From positions 3,827,001 to 3,891,000 of the forward strand of contig NZ_JACHMI010000001.1 in the NCBI RefSeq assembly GCF_014207985.1: DNA of 64,000 bases, read 5' to 3'. Position 1 is the first letter of the stretch. Each line of letters opens with the position of its first letter. Shown here piece after piece: positions 7,639 through 15,525 of the stretch. Under the pieces are notes generated by a model that saw only the letters and a list, made by a program, of their open reading frames with translations, was not told where the DNA came from and did no database searches. The DNA is from Nonomuraea rubra (GTDB lineage Bacteria; Actinomycetota; Actinomycetes; Streptosporangiales; Streptosporangiaceae). Made by a program: the position numbers and the translations under genes.

Positions 7639-8661
7639 ATGCATGACACGAATGCCTTTGACACCGGAGCGCTGCGGCTCTTCGACGAGGTCGCCAGGAG
7701 CGGCTCGTTCACGGCCGCCGCCGAACTGCTCGGATACACCCAGTCGGCGGTCTCCCGCCGCGTCGCCGCGCTCGAACGCGCCGCGGGCGGCCCGCTGTTC
7801 GAACGGCTGGCCCGCGGCGTGCGCCTGACCCCCGCGGGTACGGCCCTGCACCGGCACGCCGTCGCCGTGCTCGACCGGCTCGAACGCGCGGGCGAGGAAC
7901 TGGCCGCCATCCACCGGGGGCGCGGGGGCGTCCTGAGGGTGGGCTCGTTCGCCACGGCCAACATCGATCTGCTGCCGGGCACGCTCAGGCGCTTCCTGGA
8001 CCGGCGTCCCGGCATCGAGCTGCGGCTGACCGAGGGGCTCAGCACCAGGCTGATGGAGCTGCTGCACGCCGGAGCGCTCGACGTGGCCGTGATCAGCGAC
8101 TACCCGGCCGGCCTCCCCGCCGAGGCGGCCCTTCCCAGCGGGCCGCGTACGGACGGCATGCACACGGACGCCGGACGAACGGACGCCGGACGAACGGACG
8201 GTGGGCGTGCGGATGGCGGGCACGTGGGCGGTGGGCACATCGTGGCGCTGAGGGAGGATCGGCTGCTGGTGGCGTTGCCCGCCGGGCACCGGCTGGCCGG
8301 TGAGGCGGACGTGGACCTGCGCGACCTGGCGGGGGAGCCGTGGATCGAGGCGGCGCCGCGCGGCCAGCCGACGCTGCTGGTGACGGCGTGCGCGGCGGCC
8401 GGGTTCACGCCGCGCGGCGGGCCGCGGGTGGCGGAATGGTCGGGCAAGTTCGGGTTCGTCGCCGCGGGGCTCGGGGTGACGCTGGTGCCGGAGCTGGCGG
8501 CGCGGGCCGTACCGGCGGATCTGGTGCTCAAACCGCTCAGGGGTACGACACCCGCACGCAAGGTCTACGCGGCCCTCCCCGAGTCGCCACTGCCCGCCGC
8601 GTTGGAGCTGGTCGAGATGCTGGGAGAATGGGAGGTGTGTACGACGGTTTCGCCCACTTAG
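7639..8661 (+). CDS. LysR family transcriptional regulator with repeat insertion
   Basis: A 340-residue LysR regulator. The winged helix spans residues 5-65: LRLFDEVARSGSFTAAAELL and TQSAVSRRVAALERAAGG, followed by the long linker helix. The effector-binding domain begins at about residue 95 (GGVLRVGSFATANIDLLPG). Between its two lobes, at about residues 170-200, lies an insertion of short TDAGR/TDGGR-like repeats encoded by a 15-bp DNA repeat; related proteins normally have a short loop there. ATG at 7639 was chosen; ATG at 7630 would add MAA, and neither has a clear ribosome binding site. It is divergent from the dehydrogenase-RidA fusion, its likely target, and overlaps pabB by about 25 bp. 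Confidence 0.9.
   Translation: MHDTNAFDTGALRLFDEVARSGSFTAAAELLGYTQSAVSRRVAALERAAGGPLFERLARGVRLTPAGTALHRHAVAVLDRLERAGEELAAIHRGRGGVLRVGSFATANIDLLPGTLRRFLDRRPGIELRLTEGLSTRLMELLHAGALDVAVISDYPAGLPAEAALPSGPRTDGMHTDAGRTDAGRTDGGRADGGHVGGGHIVALREDRLLVALPAGHRLAGEADVDLRDLAGEPWIEAAPRGQPTLLVTACAAAGFTPRGGPRVAEWSGKFGFVAAGLGVTLVPELAARAVPADLVLKPLRGTTPARKVYAALPESPLPAALELVEMLGEWEVCTTVSPT
8149..8240. repeat. 15-bp tandem repeat inside the LysR gene
   Basis: Two exact copies of a 15-bp unit (ACGGACGCCGGACGA) occupy 8164-8178 and 8179-8193, with degenerate copies on both sides. The frame is preserved, so the repeat adds a Gly/Asp/Arg-rich loop rather than breaking the gene. Confidence 0.7.
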
Positions 8662-9638
8662 GCGGTTTTCTCGCCAGCGGGTTGCGCGACGTGACCTCAG
8701 ACCTCGCCGCACTCGACGGGGAGGGCTGGTGGGCTGTCGTGGTCGACTACGAGGGCAAGGTGACGTGCGCCCGGTTCGACCGGGTGCGCAGGTCGCCCCT
8801 GCCCGCGCCCGCCGCCCCCTGGCACGGGCCGCGCCCCGGCCAGTGGGTCAGCTCCCTCGACCAGGCCGCGTACGAGCGCGGCGTGCGGGCCATCCGCGAC
8901 TACATCGAGCAGGGCGAGGTCTACCAGGCGAACCTTTGCCGCATCTTGACCGCGCCCGTGCCGCGGGACGCCGACCCGCTCGCCCTGGCGTCCAGGCTGG
9001 CGGCCGGCAACCCCGCCCCGTACGCGGCCGTCATCGACGTCCCCGGCCTGAGCGTGGTGTCGGCCTCGCCCGAGCTCTACCTGTCACGCGACGGGGACGT
9101 CGTCGAGTCCAGGCCGATCAAGGGCACCGGCGCGACCGCGGCCGACCTCCTCGACAAGGACTACGCCGAGAACGTCATGATCGTCGACCTCGTCCGGAAC
9201 GACCTCGGCAGGGTCGCGGCCGTCGGATCGGTCGAGGTGCCGTCGTTGTGCGCGGTCGAGGAGCATCCCGGGCTCGTCCACCTCGTCTCCACCGTCCGCG
9301 CCAGGCTCGCGCCGGGCGCGGGCTGGCCGGAGCTGTTCGCGGCGACTTTCCCGCCCGGATCTGTCACGGGCGCGCCGAAATCGTCGGCTCTGCGCATCAT
9401 CAATGAGCTCGAACCAGCACCCCGCGGCCCGTACTGTGGGGCGGTGGGCTGGGTCGACGCCGACCGAGGCAGGGCGGCGCTGGCCGTAGGCATCAGAACA
9501 TTCTGGATCTCCGGCAGCGAGATCCGGTTCGGCACGGGAGCGGGCATCACCTGGGGCAGCGACCCCCGGCGCGAATGGCTCGAAACCGAGCTCAAAGCAG
9601 CCAGGCTCATCAGACTGGCATCCACAGGAGGAAACTGA
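8637..9638 (+). CDS. pabB: Aminodeoxychorismate synthase component I (chorismate-binding)
   Basis: A 333-residue chorismate-utilising enzyme, the synthase subunit that aminates chorismate to 4-amino-4-deoxychorismate for folate or p-aminobenzoate synthesis. Visible family motifs are DYIEQGEVYQANLCR, SASPELYL, SRPIKGTGA, YAENVMIVDLVRNDLGR, TFPPGSVTGAPK and the C-terminal GAGITWGSDP. It is the core catalytic domain only, shorter than PabB proteins that have the extra N-terminal domain. GTG at 8637 has GGGAGA nine bases upstream; ATG at 8628 is an alternative. It overlaps the LysR gene end slightly and its TGA directly abuts the ATG of the lyase gene, so pabB-pabC are coupled. The glutaminase partner pabA is not in the window. 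Confidence 0.9.
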   Translation: MYDGFAHLGGFLASGLRDVTSDLAALDGEGWWAVVVDYEGKVTCARFDRVRRSPLPAPAAPWHGPRPGQWVSSLDQAAYERGVRAIRDYIEQGEVYQANLCRILTAPVPRDADPLALASRLAAGNPAPYAAVIDVPGLSVVSASPELYLSRDGDVVESRPIKGTGATAADLLDKDYAENVMIVDLVRNDLGRVAAVGSVEVPSLCAVEEHPGLVHLVSTVRARLAPGAGWPELFAATFPPGSVTGAPKSSALRIINELEPAPRGPYCGAVGWVDADRGRAALAVGIRTFWISGSEIRFGTGAGITWGSDPRREWLETELKAARLIRLASTGGN

Positions 9639-10469
9639 ATGAACATCCCTGTCTGGGTCAACGGGGAGCTGATCGACCCCGCTCAGGCCACCGTGTCGGT
9701 GTTCGACCACGGGCTGATGGTCGGCGACGGCGTCTTCGAGACCATCAAGATCGTGAACGGCGAGTCGTTCGCGCTCACCCGGCACCTCGACCGGCTCACG
9801 CTCTCCGCCCAGCGCATGGACCTGCCCGACCCCGACGTCGACGCCATCGCCGACGGCATCGCCAAGCTCCTGGAGGTCGCGCCCGCCTGGGCGCTCGGCC
9901 GCATCCGCGTCACCTACACCAGCGGCCCCGGCCCCCTCGGCTCCGACCGCGGCGACCAGGGCACCACCTCCGTCGTCATCGTGGACGAGCAGAAGCCGTT
10001 CCCCGCCACGGCGAACGTCGCCGTCGTGCCGTGGCCGCGCAACGAGCGCGGCGCGCTGTCGGGCGTCAAGAGCACCTCGTACGGCGACAACGCCAAGGCC
10101 CTGCTGCACGCGAAGAGGCGCGGCGGCGGCGAGGCCATCTTCGGCAACCTCGCCGGCAACCTGTGCGAGGGCACCGGCTCCAACATCTTCGTCGTCCGCG
10201 ACGGCCGCCTGCTCACTCCCACCCTCGGGTCCGGCTGCCTGGCCGGCGTCACCAGGGCGCTGGTGCTGGAGTGGTGCGGCGGCGAGGAGGCCGACGTGCC
10301 GCTGTCGGCGCTGTACGAGGCCGAGGAGGCGTTCCTCACCTCCACCACGCGCGACGTGCAGCCGATCAAGCTGGTCGACGACACCGAGCTCCCGGTCGCC
10401 CCCGGCCCGATCACCACCAAGGTCATGCGCGTCTTCGCCGAACGCTCCGCCACCGACCTGAACCCGTGA
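9639..10469 (+). CDS. pabC: Aminodeoxychorismate lyase
   Basis: A 276-residue fold-type IV PLP enzyme that cleaves aminodeoxychorismate to p-aminobenzoate and pyruvate. Family motifs are VSVFDHGLMVGDGVFETIK at the N-terminus, the PLP lysine in SGVKSTSYGDNAKALL, and NLCEGTGSNIFVV. ATG at 9639 follows the pabB stop with no gap and has a strong AGGAGG ribosome binding site, so it is translationally coupled. Branched-chain aminotransferases and D-amino-acid transaminases share the fold, but pairing with pabB settles the assignment. Confidence 0.9.
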   Translation: MNIPVWVNGELIDPAQATVSVFDHGLMVGDGVFETIKIVNGESFALTRHLDRLTLSAQRMDLPDPDVDAIADGIAKLLEVAPAWALGRIRVTYTSGPGPLGSDRGDQGTTSVVIVDEQKPFPATANVAVVPWPRNERGALSGVKSTSYGDNAKALLHAKRRGGGEAIFGNLAGNLCEGTGSNIFVVRDGRLLTPTLGSGCLAGVTRALVLEWCGGEEADVPLSALYEAEEAFLTSTTRDVQPIKLVDDTELPVAPGPITTKVMRVFAERSATDLNP

Positions 10470-10566
10470 GCGCGCCCTCCTGATCACGAGTCCTCCCCCT
10501 GATCGCAAGTCCTCCCCTGGCCGCGAGGCCGGGGGACGACGGGGCAGGAGGGGCGGCAGGGCCGGT

Positions 10567-10620
10567 GACGACGGGGCCGGGGACGACGGGGCCGGGGACG
10601 ACGGGGCCGGGGACGCTGGG
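10567..10620. repeat. 15-bp tandem repeat, three exact copies plus a partial
   Basis: The unit GACGACGGGGCCGGG occurs exactly at 10567-10581, 10582-10596 and 10597-10611, followed by a partial copy. Related sequence precedes it from about 10530. It lies between pabC and the next gene and is non-coding. Two CCTACATT copies follow at about 10625-10643. Confidence 0.8.
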
Positions 10621-10723
10621 CGGCCCTACATTCGCCCTACATTTTCCGCGTTCGGCTCCGGGCCTTCGGAACGCGGCGTTACGCTTCTCGCGCCGAATCG
10701 CCCGAACCTGATGTGAGTTCGTT

Positions 10724-11236
10724 ATGAGTGGGGATGGCGGTACACCAGTGCCGCCGATTTCAAGAATGGGCGCGATCGTCACCGTGGAGCGCGTGCTCGC
10801 GCGCACTCCCGCACTCGCCGTCCTGCTGCCGCTGATCCAGGCCTACGACGTCGGCTGCCTGCTGAGCCTCGACGTCGTGGCACGTAACACCGCAGCTCCA
10901 CGAGGGCTGGCGGTGCAGCTCGACGCCGCGTTCTCCGGCGAGGAGAGCACGTCGCTGCACATCTCGCTACGTTACCCGGGCGGCGTCGAAGTCGTTTCGG
11001 GCGACGATCGCCATTGCGCGCCGCCGTGCCTTTCCTGGTTTCCCGGAGGGGTGCGGGGCGATGCCACTCACACCCTTTATCAGATGCCCCTGTGGTTGTT
11101 TCCGCTGCCGCCCGCGGCGGATTTCCTGCTCACGCTGGAATGGCCGTGGGCCCGCATCGGCCCCACTGCCATCACCCTGGACGGCGCCGCCATCTCCACC
11201 GCCGCCTCCCGCTCAGCACAGTGCTGGCCCGCCTGA
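10724..11236 (+). CDS. Uncharacterised protein
   Basis: A 170-residue protein I cannot assign. The central part, beginning AVLLPLIQAYDVGCLLSLD and continuing through beta-rich sequence to PLPPAADFLLTLEWPWARIG, looks like a compact cytosolic beta-sandwich with no signal peptide or membrane segment. Either ATG at 10724 or an internal ATG 14 codons later could be the start. It stands alone, followed by repeats and a hairpin. Confidence 0.6.
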   Translation: MSGDGGTPVPPISRMGAIVTVERVLARTPALAVLLPLIQAYDVGCLLSLDVVARNTAAPRGLAVQLDAAFSGEESTSLHISLRYPGGVEVVSGDDRHCAPPCLSWFPGGVRGDATHTLYQMPLWLFPLPPAADFLLTLEWPWARIGPTAITLDGAAISTAASRSAQCWPA

Positions 11237-11484
11237 GCGTTCCGCGGGTGGACGGGGTGAGCGTCCTGCGGGTGGCCGGCCTTTGACCACGTCCTGCGGG
11301 TGGCCGGGTTGAGCGTCTCGCGGGGGCGGGTCGCCACGCGGATGGTCAAGCTTGCGCGCGTTACGGCGCGGTGGCGGGGAGGCGGAGGAGCGTCTCCCTG
11401 GAAGGCCGGTGACGCGGGGCGGTGGGTGGGGTCCACCTGGCTTTTGCCGTAAAGGATGGCCCCACCCATCGCGGCGGGAAAGTG
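11237..11484. other. Intergenic region with short repeats
   Basis: Contains three imperfect copies of a GTCCTGCGGGTGGCCGG-like unit between 11240 and 11330, and a large hairpin at its right end. No gene is supported. Confidence 0.45.
11419..11472. terminator. Long hairpin between convergent genes
   Basis: GCGGTGGGTGGGG at 11419-11431 pairs with CCCCACCCATCGC at 11460-11472 with a single mismatch. It lies just beyond the stop of the leftward LVIVD gene and beyond the rightward uncharacterised gene, so it can serve both. Confidence 0.6.
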
Positions 11485-12873
11485 TCAGTAGGATTTTTGG
11501 GTTTGGACGTTGAAGTCGTCCATCTTGACCTGCTTGGCCGGGTCGGTCAGCGGGTCGGTGATCTCCAGGACGTCCAGCCCCTCGGTCATGTCGCTGGAGT
11601 AGATGTAGCCGTTGTAGTAGTAGGCCGACCAGGTGCCCGCGATGCCGCCGCCCTCGTGCGGGCCGCGCTCGAAGTAGCCGATCTCCTTCGGGTTCGCCGA
11701 GTCGGTGAAGTCCCAGATCGACACGCCGCCCTGGTACCAGGACTGCACCATGATGTCCTTGCCGTCCACCGGGATCAGGGAGCCGTTGTGGGCCACGCAG
11801 TTCTCGTTCGGCTGCTGCTCGCGCGGGATCTTGAAGTAGCCGCGCCGCTCCAGCTTGTCGCCGATCAGGTCGTAGACGGCGTTCGCGCCCTTGGTGTTGG
11901 GGGTGTTGCGGTCGCAGGTGGCCTGGCCGCCGCCGCCGAGCTCGTCGCTGAAGACGACCTTGGTGCCGTCGTTGTTGAACGTCGCGGAGTGCCAGATCTG
12001 GAAGTTCTCCAGGTCGGTGAGCTGCTGGAGGACCTTCGGCTGGACCGGGTCGGAGATGTCGAGCAGCACGCCGTCGCCGAAGCAGGCGGCCGCGGCCAGC
12101 TTCTTCTCCGGGTAGGCGGTGATGTCGTGGCAGCCGGAGGCGAGCTCGGAGTGCTGCCGCTCGGGGAAGATGTCCGGCTTCGCCACGACCTTGGCGGACG
12201 CCGGGGACTTCGTCGGGATCTCCACGATCGAGATGAGCTCGTGCGGTGCCGGGCAGGTCTGTGAGTCCGGCTCGGGGCCGGGCGAGGAGACGTACACGTA
12301 CAGCGTCTCACCGGCGGGCACCATCGTGTGCGTGTGCGAGCCGCAGTCGGTCTGGACCGCGCCCACGTACTGCGGGCTCTTCTTGTCGCTGACGTCGAAG
12401 ATCCGCAGGCCCTCCCAGTTCCGCTCGTCCTCGCCCGAGTCGCACTCAGGGCCGCCGCGCGGCTCGTCGATCGAGAGGACCAGCAGATCCTGGTAGATGG
12501 TCACGTCGTTCTGTTGCGCCGGGCAGGACACCTGGCTGACGAGCTGGGGTTTGGTCGGGTCGCTGATGTCGTAGATCGAGAACCCGCCGAAGTTCCCCAC
12601 GTAGGCGTAGTCGCCCTGGAACGCAAGATCGGTACCGAGATCGCCCTCGCCGTTGAACGGAGCCGTCCGAGGCATGTTGGCGATGTGCTTGACGTTGTCG
12701 CTCATCATCACGTCGCCGGACGGCGAAGTGGCGGGCGTGCCGGCCGCGGCGCTGGTCTCCTGCGGAGCGGTCGCGGGTGTCTGCTCCTCGGTGGCGGCCG
12801 GTCCCGCGGCGCACGCGGTGGCCAAGAACAACACCGTACACAGCAGCACTCCGCGCAACTTGGCAGAGATCAA
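11485..12873 (-). CDS. LVIVD-repeat beta-propeller lipoprotein
   Basis: An exported lipoprotein of 462 residues. The signal peptide MISAKLRGVLLCTVLFLATAC ends in a lipobox cysteine, followed by a Thr/Ala/Pro-rich linker to about residue 55. The rest is built of LVIVD-type propeller blades, each carrying a strand such as GGFSIYDISDPTKPQLV, EGLRIFDVSDKKSPQYV, GVLLDISDPVQPKVL or GVSIWDFTDSANPKEIG. Several Cys and His residues (CGSHTHTM, CHDITAY) are conserved-looking. The start is TTG, supported by AAGGGGG seven bases upstream. The biochemical role of the family is not established. It is divergent from a DUF305 lipoprotein with only 29 bp between, so both are probably expressed together on the outer face of the membrane. 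Confidence 0.9.
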   Translation of the reverse strand: MISAKLRGVLLCTVLFLATACAAGPAATEEQTPATAPQETSAAAGTPATSPSGDVMMSDNVKHIANMPRTAPFNGEGDLGTDLAFQGDYAYVGNFGGFSIYDISDPTKPQLVSQVSCPAQQNDVTIYQDLLVLSIDEPRGGPECDSGEDERNWEGLRIFDVSDKKSPQYVGAVQTDCGSHTHTMVPAGETLYVYVSSPGPEPDSQTCPAPHELISIVEIPTKSPASAKVVAKPDIFPERQHSELASGCHDITAYPEKKLAAAACFGDGVLLDISDPVQPKVLQQLTDLENFQIWHSATFNNDGTKVVFSDELGGGGQATCDRNTPNTKGANAVYDLIGDKLERRGYFKIPREQQPNENCVAHNGSLIPVDGKDIMVQSWYQGGVSIWDFTDSANPKEIGYFERGPHEGGGIAGTWSAYYYNGYIYSSDMTEGLDVLEITDPLTDPAKQVKMDDFNVQTQKSY

Positions 12874-12902
12874 CGCGCATCCCCCTTGTCTAGTAGCTCA
12901 CT

Positions 12903-13574
12903 ATGGAAGCTATGTCAGCAGGTTATGGGCCGCGTACGGTCTTCATCACAGTTATGTCGACATTTGCCCTTATCGCCTGCTCTCAACAGCCCACCGAGCC
13001 GGCGGGCCCGTCGCCCGTGGGCACGGAGGCACCGGTCATCGTGCCGGGCAGCCCAGGCGCGCAGGCCCGCACGGCGACGCCGGGAGAGCGGGTGGGCCCG
13101 ACGCCCTCACCCACGGTGGCCGCGGACGTGCGGTTCGCGGAGGGCATGATCCCCCACCATCGGCAGGCGCTGGAGATGACCTCCATGGTGGAGGCGCGTA
13201 CCACCACGGCGTCGATCCGCGCGTTCGCCCGCCAGATCGCGGCGGCGCAGACCCCGGAGATCAAGGCCATGACCGCGTGGCTGGGAGAGCTGGGCCGCTC
13301 GGTCCCGGCCGGGCACCAGCACGTGCAGGGGGCCGCCTACGGGATGGCGACGCAGGAGGAGCTGAACGCGTTGCGCGCGGCCAGGGGCGCGGCCTTTGAC
13401 CGGCTGTTCCTGCAGCTCATGACCAGGCATCACGAGGGGGCGGTGAAGATGGCGGGGGAGCAGCTGGCCGATGGGCGGGATCAGCGCATGCGGCTGATGG
13501 CCAAGGACGTGTACTCGGGGCAGAGCATCGAGATCGCCCGCATGCGCCAGGTCCTGGAGTCACTCCCGGCCTGA
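12903..13574 (+). CDS. DUF305 family lipoprotein
   Basis: A 223-residue lipoprotein with a signal peptide ending in the lipobox FALIACSQ. After a Pro/Thr-rich linker comes a DUF305 domain, a ferritin-like helical fold with two His-His motifs: EGMIPHHRQALEM and QLMTRHHEGAVKMA. The Met/His-rich sequence is typical of proteins that handle copper or another metal outside the cell, but this has not been shown for this gene. ATG at 12903 is the longest start; ATG at 12912, after GGAAG, is possible. It is divergent from the LVIVD lipoprotein. Confidence 0.9.
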   Translation: MEAMSAGYGPRTVFITVMSTFALIACSQQPTEPAGPSPVGTEAPVIVPGSPGAQARTATPGERVGPTPSPTVAADVRFAEGMIPHHRQALEMTSMVEARTTTASIRAFARQIAAAQTPEIKAMTAWLGELGRSVPAGHQHVQGAAYGMATQEELNALRAARGAAFDRLFLQLMTRHHEGAVKMAGEQLADGRDQRMRLMAKDVYSGQSIEIARMRQVLESLPA

Positions 13575-13612
13575 CCTTCACGCGGGCGGCCGGGCCCGCC
13601 CTTTGTCATGAC

Positions 13613-13648
13613 AAGGGGGAGGCTCCGCCGGTGGCGGAACCTCCCCTT
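13613..13648. terminator. Strong hairpin between DUF305 gene and ssgB
   Basis: AAGGGGGAGG-TCCGCC pairs with GGCGGA-CCTCCCCTT around a short GGT loop. It sits between two convergent genes and should terminate both. Confidence 0.75.
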
Positions 13649-13707
13649 CGCACAGATGTGTCCGGCTCCCTGAGGATCGCCGGACGACTACCCCGCGCCT
13701 GCGCGGG

Positions 13708-14124
13708 TCAGGACGGCCAGAGCATGTTGGTCAGCTCGGCGTCCAGATCCATGAAGTCGGTCTCCCGCCCGGCGGGCACCTTCTCGTACGTCCGGTGGAG
13801 GAACTCGGTCAGCGGGGCAAGCGGCACTTCGAAGAGCGCCTGCCCGAACGGCGATGTGAGGCTGATGTGCAGGGTGCGTTCGCCGTCGGCGCGCGCGGGC
13901 CACACCTGCACGTCGCCGTCGCCGACACGCCTCACGATGCCCACGGTGAGCAATTCGCGGGCAAAGATCCACTCGACCGGCTCGTCGTTCCCTACGTGGA
14001 AGGCCATGCGGATGGCGTACGGATCGTCGGCTGTGTAACTCAGTCCGGCGAGCAGGGGGACGGTAGTACGGTCGGGGACCACAAGCCGAAGGCCAAGCTC
14101 GGCGGAGACGGTGGTGCTGTTCAT
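13708..14124 (-). CDS. ssgB: SsgB-type sporulation/cell division regulator
   Basis: A 138-residue SsgA-like protein. The sequence begins MNSTTVSAELGLRLVVPD and has AGLSYTADDPYAIRMAFHVG, VEWIFARELLTVG, GDGDVQVWPAR and a PLTEFLHRTYEKVPAG tail, which follow SsgB of Streptomyces closely over the full length. SsgB recruits FtsZ to future septum sites during sporulation-specific division, so its presence implies a spore-forming mycelial organism. It is monocistronic, with a long upstream region likely carrying developmental promoters. The symbol is given by resemblance; other SsgA-like paralogues exist in these genomes. Confidence 0.88.
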   Translation of the reverse strand: MNSTTVSAELGLRLVVPDRTTVPLLAGLSYTADDPYAIRMAFHVGNDEPVEWIFARELLTVGIVRRVGDGDVQVWPARADGERTLHISLTSPFGQALFEVPLAPLTEFLHRTYEKVPAGRETDFMDLDAELTNMLWPS

Positions 14125-14595
14125 CGTCAGCCAAACCTTTTCGTCGTAGGTCCCCTCTTCGGGGCTTTCACTGCTCTGACGGACTTCGTCCTGAGCTATG
14201 ACGCGGAACGAAGAAACCTGTAGGAAAGATTCCGCCCCCAGGGCCTTCTGTAACGCACATCACAGCTGGACATTTAGGCATCTACCAGGCTAAACGGCAT
14301 CAATCGGGTCGTATTTACAAGGGTTTTGCGTGCTGTGGAGCCTGCCCCGGACGCGCCGTCCATGAACGTTTCTCGTCAAAAGATCATGGCCGATGCCTTC
14401 CGGGACACGACGATGGTATGCCACCCGCCCGCCGTGCCGATGGGCAACCGCCGCGTTTCACCCGAATCCCTCTGACCCGCCACCCCGGCGGACCCCGCCC
14501 CGCCCAAGATCGTCCCCGGGGTCAACCGGTTCGCCGTAGGTGCCGGAGTGCGGTATGGTTTTCCACGTCGGCACCGCAAGGGAGCCGGCAAGGGC
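14125..14595. other. Non-coding region between ssgB and tRNA-Val
   Basis: No gene is supported in these 470 bases. The left end (14125-14230) is the ssgB upstream region. The right end holds a TATGGT -10-like box at 14554-14559, about 36 bases before tRNA-Val, with only a weak -35. The middle part is less GC-rich than its surroundings. Confidence 0.4.
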
Positions 14596-14670
14596 GGGCG
14601 ATTAGCTCAGCGGGAGAGCGCTTCGTTCACACCGAAGAGGTCACTGGTTCGATCCCAGTATCGCCCACCA
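14596..14670 (+). tRNA. tRNA-Val(CAC) with encoded CCA end
   Basis: Acceptor GGGCGAT pairs with ATCGCCC; the anticodon stem CTTCG/CGAAG encloses loop TTCACAC with anticodon CAC; the T-loop is GGTTCGATCC. Unlike the tRNA operon at 1 kb, the 3' CCA is encoded in the DNA. A hairpin terminator follows, then the remnant of an integrase, so this tRNA is a likely former integration site. Confidence 0.96.
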
Positions 14671-14675
14671 AGGTC

Positions 14676-14709
14676 AAGGGCCACATCCCACAAATGGGAG
14701 TGGCCCTTT
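14676..14709 (+). terminator. Terminator hairpin after tRNA-Val
   Basis: AAGGGCCAC and TCCCA pair with TGGGA and GTGGCCCTT around a short AAA-containing loop; the 3' side ends TTTC. Confidence 0.75.
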
Positions 14710-14742
14710 CGATCTTTGTGCAGCAGCAACGTGCGGCAAGCT

Positions 14743-14873
14743 CTACGAGCCGAGGCTGTCACCCAGCCGCCGGAGCGCGTTCCTGGTCTCCTCGCTCGGT
14801 ACCTCGCTGTAGACGTCCGTCATCACCGTGATCTTGCCGTGACGGAAAATCCGCATCGCCACCCGCGGAACGG
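14743..14873 (-). pseudogene. Tyrosine recombinase (integrase) C-terminal remnant
   Basis: The minus strand reads about 40 codons ending in TAG: RIFRHGKITVMTDVYSEV, then PSEETRNALRRLGDSLGS. This matches the C-terminus of phage/ICE-type tyrosine integrases, where GHSSITVTMDTYSHV-like sequence holds the catalytic Tyr (here the Tyr of TDVYSEV). Everything upstream of about 14873 is missing: the sequence joins unrelated DNA, so the catalytic Arg-His core is gone. It lies 73 bp past tRNA-Val and points toward it, the usual layout of an integrase beside its attachment site. I infer an old integrated element, now mostly deleted. Confidence 0.7.
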
Positions 14874-14903
14874 CAGACGGGCAGGCCGGGAGGGTCGTTG
14901 CTG

Positions 14904-15203
14904 ATGAGTGACCAGCTCCGTCCGGAACTCCCAGATGATCAGTACGACCCCATGCTCGGGACGTTCCTGTGGGACGTCGGTACGGACCCCGACCTGTGTC
15001 TGCGGGTGTTGTACCACACGGCTCAGATCTGGCAGCGGCGATCGCGTCGAGAGGTCGTCGGAACTGAAGGCGTGTCCGTGCTCCTGACTCCAGATCACGC
15101 GGACATGGAGCATCGCTACCTCGGCGGGAGCAGTTGCATTCCGTTCTCGGAGTTCAGATCCGCGGTGGAGGAGCACTGGGTAGTGGTCCCTACCGCGGGA
15201 TGA
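14904..15203 (+). CDS. Small uncharacterised protein
   Basis: A 99-residue acidic protein, MSDQLRPELPDDQYDPMLGT onward, with no membrane segment or known motif. ATG at 14904 has GGGAGGG nine bases upstream; a TTG two codons earlier is less likely. It starts about 30 bp from the integrase remnant and may be cargo left by that element. After its TGA the same frame stays open and reads SRGFPLDSDELSDIAAAS and beyond, so the stop may be a later mutation in a longer gene. Confidence 0.5.
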   Translation: MSDQLRPELPDDQYDPMLGTFLWDVGTDPDLCLRVLYHTAQIWQRRSRREVVGTEGVSVLLTPDHADMEHRYLGGSSCIPFSEFRSAVEEHWVVVPTAG

Positions 15204-15525
15204 TCGAGGGGCTTCCCGCTCGACAGTGACGAACTGAGTGACATCGCGGCTGCCTCGTACAGCTCGGTCGTGCACATCGATGCACCCTTGAAGCCAGCAT
15301 CGCCCACCACGAAGGACGCGGATCAGCGGCTCGCAGCTCGTCATGGGCCTCAACGGGAAGAAGGGCATCTACGTCGGCGACGCGTCCGGGATGTTCGTCA
15401 CGCGGCGCGCGTGTCGAAGGCCGGACGCCATACCTCCGCTATACCGGCCTCTGCTGAGCTGACCTTGAACGCAATCAGTTCCTCGACACAGGGACGACCC
15501 TGCGAAGGGCCCCTGGAAGGTGATC
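15204..15525. other. Probable decayed coding sequence, no intact gene
   Basis: Open in the frame of the preceding gene for more than 100 codons, with a stretch GFPLDSDELSDIAAASYSSV that looks protein-like. A second frame reads VMGLNGKKGIYVGDASGMF before stopping near 15450. Neither has a start with a ribosome binding site. I interpret it as debris of the former integrated element. Confidence 0.35.

Noticed and set aside
6381..8045. Longer version of the RidA fusion starting inside the LysR gene
   Set aside because: The extra N-terminus is low-complexity sequence antisense to LysR; the Rossmann strand begins at the GTG at 7580.
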